In this document: positions 59,115 to 64,000 of the stretch, in pieces
Layout: each line of letters starts with the position of its first letter
How positions within the stretch are numbered: position 1 is the stretch's first letter
Source: Eonycteris spelaea
Lineage: Eukaryota > Chordata > Mammalia > Chiroptera > Pteropodidae
DNA: 64,000 bases
Reading direction: 5' to 3'
Assembly (NCBI GenBank): GCA_003508835.1
Contig: PUFA01000057.1
Span: forward strand, 8,754,501-8,818,500
Notes under the pieces: generated by a model
The model's database searches: none
What the model saw: the letters and a program-made list of their open reading frames with translations, nothing else
What the model was told of the DNA's origin: nothing
Translations under genes and position numbers: made by a program

Positions 59115-59285
59115 GCTAATAATAAGGGTATTTGTGGAATATTTTCTAGGTGATCTGATGTGTTCTGAGGATGTTGGATGTGTTAAACTCATATAAACCT
59201 CACAAAAACCCTGAGGTAGGGACTAATATTATCATCTTATGATACAGAAGGGAATCTGAGGTACACAGGAGTTAAACAATTTTTC
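59115..59285 (-). repeat. MIR SINE, antisense
   Basis: 'ctcatataaacctcacaaaa', 'accctgaggtagggactaat', 'gaatctgaggtacacaggag' follow antisense MIR. Confidence 0.8.
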
Positions 59286-59289
59286 ACTC

Positions 59290-59895
59290 TCCATGGCACC
59301 TTATATTTTCTAAGGCTTCAGATATTCTATGGCAAATCTTATTTACCTGGATTACTAGTGAAAATAATTTTGCCACTCAAATTTTCTATTTACAGATATA
59401 CTCTGTAGGGAAGAGAAAAATTACTTCAAACTTATAAATCTGCATCAATTTAAGCAGAATGCAGGGGAGAGGTGAATGTAGATTGTGACAAGAGAATCTC
59501 ACTGTATTACAAATGTGTGAAATAATTTCACTGCTATACACGTATATGGAAGTGAACAACTAAGTTAATGTTCAGGATGGCAATGGTAGAATAATTCATA
59601 TGATAATGGATTAAAGTTAGTGATATTAATAAGGACTCAGGTTTAATGCAATATAAATACAGATGGTTACATATAGAAACATTTATATATACATGTATAT
59701 CCACATATATTTTCAGCTGAATTGGTCTAAAAGCAATAGCACCCCAGTACCAACAAGCATACCTATTGCCCTGAACTTGGTTTCTAATACCACTCTCCAG
59801 TAAAGGGGACCAGACCTCCTTAGAGAAATAGTTCATTCTACAACTAGGGCAGGAAATAGACAAGAGGACACTGGAGCATCCTATAAAATAAGGAA
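59290..59895. other. AT-rich unclassified sequence
   Basis: No gene. A 128-codon minus-strand frame (59534-59920) is hydrophobic because of composition and shows no domain. Confidence 0.4.
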
Positions 59896-59899
59896 GCAC

Positions 59900-60813
59900 T
59901 AAAAAATATAACACACACATTGAGGGGGCACAACAAAGGACCAGGGAGCCAGCTGAAAGAGCTTCTGATGGCCAAATCTAGAACAATGTGAGCAACAAAA
60001 TAAATAATAGTATTAAATCAAGTAGTAGTAAAATAGAAAATAAATATCTATGAGCCCATACTGTAGAATTTGTGATGAATAAATTAATTAATGGAAAAGA
60101 GACAAATTTCCCAGGCAGAATTCCAAGTAAATTATGTAGATAGTCCAGCCTCAGGACACTTAGGTATGGGCTGCACTGTGACTTCCTTCCAAAGAGCATA
60201 GTAGAAAAAGGGAAAATAGAAGAAGAACTTTACTGTGGAGAAAGCTGACAAACTCTGCCTTAGTTGGGTGATCAAAGGCAACATCAACAGTCATAATTAT
60301 GTTGATTGTGTGTACCCATGATGTGAAGTGATGAAAATGGCACTTTATCTTTGTGATCTTCCTCCTAAAACCCATAATCCCAACCTCATAATGAGAAAAA
60401 CACCAAATAAATCCTAATAGAGGAATATCCTACAACATACCTGGCCAGCACTTCTTAAAACTGTCAAAGCGATAAAAAACAAAGCCTGAAAAACTGTCAC
60501 AGTCCACAGGGGCCTAAGGAGGCATGATAATTAAATGTAATATGGTATCCTGGATGAGATCCTGGAACAGAAAAGGGACATTAGGTAAAACAAACAAACA
60601 AACAAACAAACAAATAAGGAAATCTGAATAAACTATAAACTTTGTTTCATAATAATGCATCAATCTTGGTTCATTAATTGTAGTAAATATATAATACTAG
60701 TTTAAGATGTCAATAATAGGGGATTCTGAGGGCAGGGGGCTATTGGAACTCTCAGTACCACCCTTCTCAAGTTTTCTGTAGATCTAAAACTGTTGTAAAA
60801 AAAAAAAAAAAAA
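59900..60813 (+). repeat. Old L1 3' UTR region with poly(A) end, sense
   Basis: 'accagggagccagctgaaag', 'ctgaaaaactgtcacagtcc', 'gtatcctggatgagatcctg', 'tttctgtagatctaaaactg' follow the 3' end of an old L1, ending in a 17-base A run (60797-60813). An internal (CAAA)n expansion lies at 60587-60614. Confidence 0.8.
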
Positions 60814-60814
60814 G

Positions 60815-61418
60815 CAACACTAATTCATAAAGATCAATGCACCCCTATGCTCACAGAAGCTTTTTCACAATAGCCAAGATATGGAAGCAACTTAAATGCC
60901 TGTCAACACGATTGTATAATGAAGTTAAAATTCATATATACAATGTAATATCATTACCCAACTATTAAAAAAAGGAAATCTTACCATATGCAATAACATG
61001 AATAGACCTAGAGGTTATTATGTTGAGTGAAATAAGTCAGATAGGGAAAGATAAATACCATATGATTTTACTTATATGTGGAATCTAAGAAACAATTGGA
61101 ACAAACTAAACAAAAACAGACTCACAGATACAAAGGATAATCTGGTGACCACCAGAGGGGAGGGAGGTTGGAGGGCTGGGAGAAAAAAGTGAAGAGATGA
61201 AAAAGTACAAATTAGTAGTTACAAAATATTCATGGGGATATAGAGTACAGCATAAGGAATATAGTCAATAGTATCGTAATGGCTGTGTAGAGTCAGTTGG
61301 GTGCTAGGGTAATCAGGGAGATCACTTCATAAACTGTATAAATGTCAAACCAGTGTATTGTATACCTGAAACTAATAAAATAAAATAAAATATAAAATAA
61401 AAAAAATAAAATAAAACA
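60815..61418 (+). repeat. Youngest-looking L1, 5'-truncated, with A-rich tail
   Basis: ORF2 end ('aatagccaagatatggaagc', 'gttgagtgaaataagtcaga'), then a 3' UTR with 'aattagtagttacaaaatat', 'ataaggaatatagtcaatag' and 'gtatacctgaaactaataaa', and an AAAAT-type tail (about 61374-61418). This 3' UTR type is familiar from laurasiatherian L1s. It starts right after the poly(A) of the preceding L1. Confidence 0.93.
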
Positions 61419-61424
61419 AGCAAA

Positions 61425-62155
61425 TACAACAGTAAGCAAAATAAAAGAAAAGGCAAGTTGATTGCACCACATGTGCTTACAAACTTTCACAGAGGTTTGA
61501 CAATTTTTGGCTAACTATCATAAACTGTCCAGATGGGTAACTTGAACTTCGAGAGAGGGTGACATTTGGATCAGAGTCATCTGGTTCCACAATTAACACT
61601 GATCAAATCCAGATCTGAGCTATGATGGGTGGTGAGGAGACATCTTTGACCCATCTCACATCCCTACAAGAACCTGAGAAATAAGAGTTCTAAAGTTTAT
61701 TTCCAGAAACTTTCCTCTAGAAACCTAAGGAAAAAATATTGAAAGAAATAAAAATAAATCTGTATGTAAGCAGCTGCAATATAACTGGAGTAAAGCTTTT
61801 TAAAAATAACTTTTGAATTACCCTAACTAAATCCTCAGCCCTGTTGAAGTCACCAATGGACTTTTTCACAACCCAAAGGTCTTATTAAGGCAAAGTTTAT
61901 TACTGTAACTAAGGGAAATACACTTAATTTGTTTTGTGAAGTAATTGGCATCCTATCCCCTTTGAATTGCTCTCCATAGATCCTTCTCTGCTAGGGAGAG
62001 TCTGACAAGTTGTGGCTTCACGATCCTGTCAATATCTCAGGCAGAGTTGCTGGAAGTCTCATTCTCAGGCAGACAGGTTAGCCTTGCAGAAGCTGAAGCA
62101 GGATGAAGTGCTTCTCCCCACTCATGTAGCAAGCTGAGAACCTCATAATAGCACC
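61425..62155. other. Unclassified sequence
   Basis: No gene or named repeat. 61860-62110 may be an old LTR-like remnant ('taaggcaaagtttattactg'). Confidence 0.35.
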
Positions 62156-62159
62156 CTGA

Positions 62160-62480
62160 TTTTTTTTTAAGGATATCGACATACAATTGAAAAATAAAAT
62201 TGTGAGACATTTAAAGTGTATATTGTAGCTAACTGATATACATATACATTGTGAAAGGATTTCCATCTAGTTAATTAACACATCCATCACCTCACACATT
62301 TATCATGTGTTTGTTTGGTAAGTTTAACTCTCTTAGCACATTTGAATTATATGCTATAGTGTTATCAACTGTAGTCACTATGTTATACATTAGATCCTCA
62401 GTCCTAACTCATCTTATAGCTGAAAGTTTGTACCCTTTTACCAACTTCTCCCTATTTCTCCCACCCTCTATATACTGATT
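62160..62480 (-). repeat. L1 3' UTR, antisense
   Basis: 'acatacaattgaaaaataaa', 'atacattgtgaaaggatttc', 'acatccatcacctcacacat', 'cactatgttatacattagat', 'atagctgaaagtttgtaccc' match the antisense 3' UTR of L1MA-type elements. Confidence 0.9.
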
Positions 62481-62599
62481 TTTTAAAAGAAAAAAAAATT
62501 GTCAGGGTTGACTTTTAAATGAACAATTTTACAAACTTTTAAAATAATTGGTTCTATTTTTAATTTCCTTCTCTGCATCAATCATTATAAATTTGGGTT

Positions 62600-63000
62600 C
62601 AGCCTGTATTGGGTGCTGAGAGCTCCACCCATGTGCATTTTCAAACATACTACTTCTGGAGTGCTTTCACAGCCCACAGCCAGTACCTGAGTCTCTGTCA
62701 AGGTTGTCCCTACACTGTGGGACTCACTTTACTGCAGCACAGAGAACAGAAGTGCTTGAGCCTCAGGGGCTGGGATGGGTGGGACAGGGCATAGACTGAT
62801 TGGTCACCTCCAAGCATGTCCTTCACCGGGGCTGAGCCACTGTTGCCCTCAGTGGGATTTTGCCTGAGCTCTCACCTCACTTAACCTCCCTCTCTTATCT
62901 GGTCCATGGTCCCACTCCTAGGTTTTGCTGGTATGCATCCTCATAAATCTCTTCCACACAAATCCCTTTCTCAGGGTCTGCCTTTAGGAAAACAGGTGCT
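62600..63000 (+). repeat. LTR-like recurrent family, sense
   Basis: Ends 'cataaatctcttccacacaa', 'tctcagggtctgcctttagg', the terminal order shared with copies at 44.2 and 45.65 kb and, inverted, at 15.3, 21.65 and 32.35 kb. Confidence 0.45.
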
Positions 63001-63004
63001 ATCA

Positions 63005-63665
63005 GGAGAGTGGTTGGCCAATGATGAGCTATTATGGAGGTGATCCCTGGCTAAAGACTGAGTCAGGTGGAAGTACAGGGCCCGGCTCCTTCCTTTCAAA
63101 GTGAGGCTCCTCTTCCAGGCAGTTCTTGCTCTGGAGCTCCTGGCTAGGCTAGCACAGTGGTGCCCTTTCCCAGCTTGCAAAGACAGGTTGCAAAAGGCCC
63201 AGGTTACAAAGACAACACCTACAACTTTGGTTGTTCATTAAATGTTTGCTTATTTTACTTTTTTTTTTAATAATTGTACATTTTTACCCCAAAGAGAGGT
63301 TACTCTGAAAAATCTTTCTGAAATGTTCCCGTTTCTCTTTTCTTTCACATTTTTACCAGGTTAACTGATCCCCCATTTCTATAAGGAAGAGCAAACAAGT
63401 CATGACCTCAGAGATAATTGTCAAGGTACCTGGGGGCTGTGAGCACATAAACATTGGGAATCACTTTTACGTCCAGATTCAGGGGTGGCAAACAAAAAGA
63501 ATATGTAAATCTCTGAATTCTGCTTTACTTATTCACACAGAGAGAAATGGGGCCAGGCAAAAGGGTAGGATCCTTTCCTCAAAGCTGACGATAAGTTGCA
63601 GTTAAGATTAGCCCAAATATCTTGTACTTAACCTGGGCTTGTGAAGTTTCATGTTTAATCACTTA
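63005..63665. other. Unclassified sequence
   Basis: No named repeat. A good acceptor-like site (pyrimidine tract then 'accag' ending at 63360) is present, but the frame in phase with the donor at 49886 stops at once. Confidence 0.4.
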
Positions 63666-63668
63666 GAG

Positions 63669-63883
63669 CAGAATTTCTCAACCTCAGCATTATCGACATT
63701 TGGCCAAGATAATTTGTTGTGAGGAGCTGTCCTGTGCATTGTAGGAAGTTTGTAGCATGCCTGGTATCCTCTCACTAGATGTCAGTACCACTACCCCAAA
63801 TTCCCCGGTTGTGACCCAAGTGTCCCCAGACATTGCTAAATATCCTCTGGTTGGTAAAATCATCCTCCAGTTGAGAACCACCA
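63669..63883. mobile_element. MER20-type hAT DNA element
   Basis: Ends are inverted: 'cagaatttctcaacctcagc' on the left and 'ccagttgagaaccacc' on the right. Inside are 'gctgtcctgtgcattgtagg', 'agtgtccccagacattgcta' and 'aatcatcctccag'. The 215-base length matches the known short non-autonomous family. The flanks ACTTAGAG and ATGTGGAG agree at 5 of 8 positions, as expected for an old 8-base target duplication. Confidence 0.9.
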
Positions 63884-63884
63884 A

Positions 63885-64000
63885 TGTGGAGACATAGAGT
63901 TTGCTCTGGTCTGAATGTATCTGAAGCAATCCACAGAGTGGACACACACACACAAAAATGATTCTTCAGAAAGTAACCTCACAGGGTGAGCTGATCAAAA
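63885..64000. other. Unclassified window end
   Basis: Contains a short CA run (about 63941-63954). Nothing else recognised. Confidence 0.4.

Noticed and set aside
63335..63426. Strong acceptor-like site followed by a donor-like GT
   Set aside because: In the phase required by the candidate exon it stops immediately. Could be non-coding exon-like by chance.
1..64000. tRNA, 5S, 7SL, U6 or Y RNA genes or pseudogenes
   Set aside because: No internal promoter boxes or characteristic sequence seen on reading. A tRNAscan or Infernal run would be decisive.
1..64000. CRISPR array, operon or phage-like system
   Set aside because: Base composition, repeat content and absence of long frames are mammalian. 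The tandem repeats are microsatellites without spacers.
1..64000. CpG island promoter
   Set aside because: CpG is sparse throughout. The GC-richer stretches (about 21.3-21.6, 44.6-44.8 and 53.6-53.9 kb) have too few CpGs.

Overview
This is ordinary intergenic or deep intronic DNA from a placental mammal. It is AT-rich and CpG-poor, has no bacterial-style genes, and no reading frame longer than 188 codons. It is filled with mammalian interspersed repeats: MIR and L2, MaLR-type LTRs, L1 of several ages, a Tigger1-type DNA element, a MER20-type hAT element and a few endogenous-retrovirus solo LTRs. The youngest-looking L1 (60.8-61.4 kb) ends in a 3' UTR of the kind I know from laurasiatherian genomes. 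I recognise none of the abundant recent SINEs of ruminants, dogs, horses, vesper bats, primates or rodents. A laurasiatherian with few recent SINEs (for instance some bats) would fit, but that is inference. Repeat names come from memory of consensus sequences, and most boundaries are good to about 10-50 bases.

Layout. 0-5 kb: mostly unique sequence with L2 and MIR fragments and a MaLR-type LTR. 5-12 kb: a second MaLR-type copy, a Tigger1-type MITE at 7.06-7.23 kb, L1 pieces, two adjacent MIRs and an L2. 12-16 kb: an old L1 split by an antisense retroviral LTR, plus a stray piece of younger L1 3' UTR. 16.5-16.85 kb: a 325-base pure pyrimidine tract. 17-25 kb: MIRs, microsatellites, a class II-like solo LTR at 20.27-20.73 kb, a sense/antisense/sense L1 mosaic at 22.4-23.15 kb and an L2. 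25-36 kb: MaLR-type copies, MIRs, an L2 reverse-transcriptase remnant interrupted by a MaLR-type LTR, and several unique stretches. 36-42 kb: an L1 3' end, two solo LTRs, a 1-kb antisense L1 and an L2. 42-47 kb: LTR-like repeats, a CA microsatellite and two MaLR-type copies. 47.2-49.2 kb: a 2-kb antisense L1. 49.2-50.7 kb: a unique island. 50.7-64 kb: L1, MaLR-type, MIR, L2 and LTR copies, two consecutive L1 3' ends, and MER20 at 63.67-63.88 kb.

The one stretch that looks like host coding sequence is at 49822-49885 (+). An ATG in good context opens 21 codons reading as a signal peptide or signal anchor (MSRKHYLRTVFLTVVFLILVA), followed at once by a strong splice donor (G|GTAAGA). It lies in repeat-free sequence and may be the first coding exon of a small secreted or type II membrane protein. 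I cannot name the gene and found no convincing second exon. No multi-gene system, CRISPR array, structural RNA gene or CpG island is visible.
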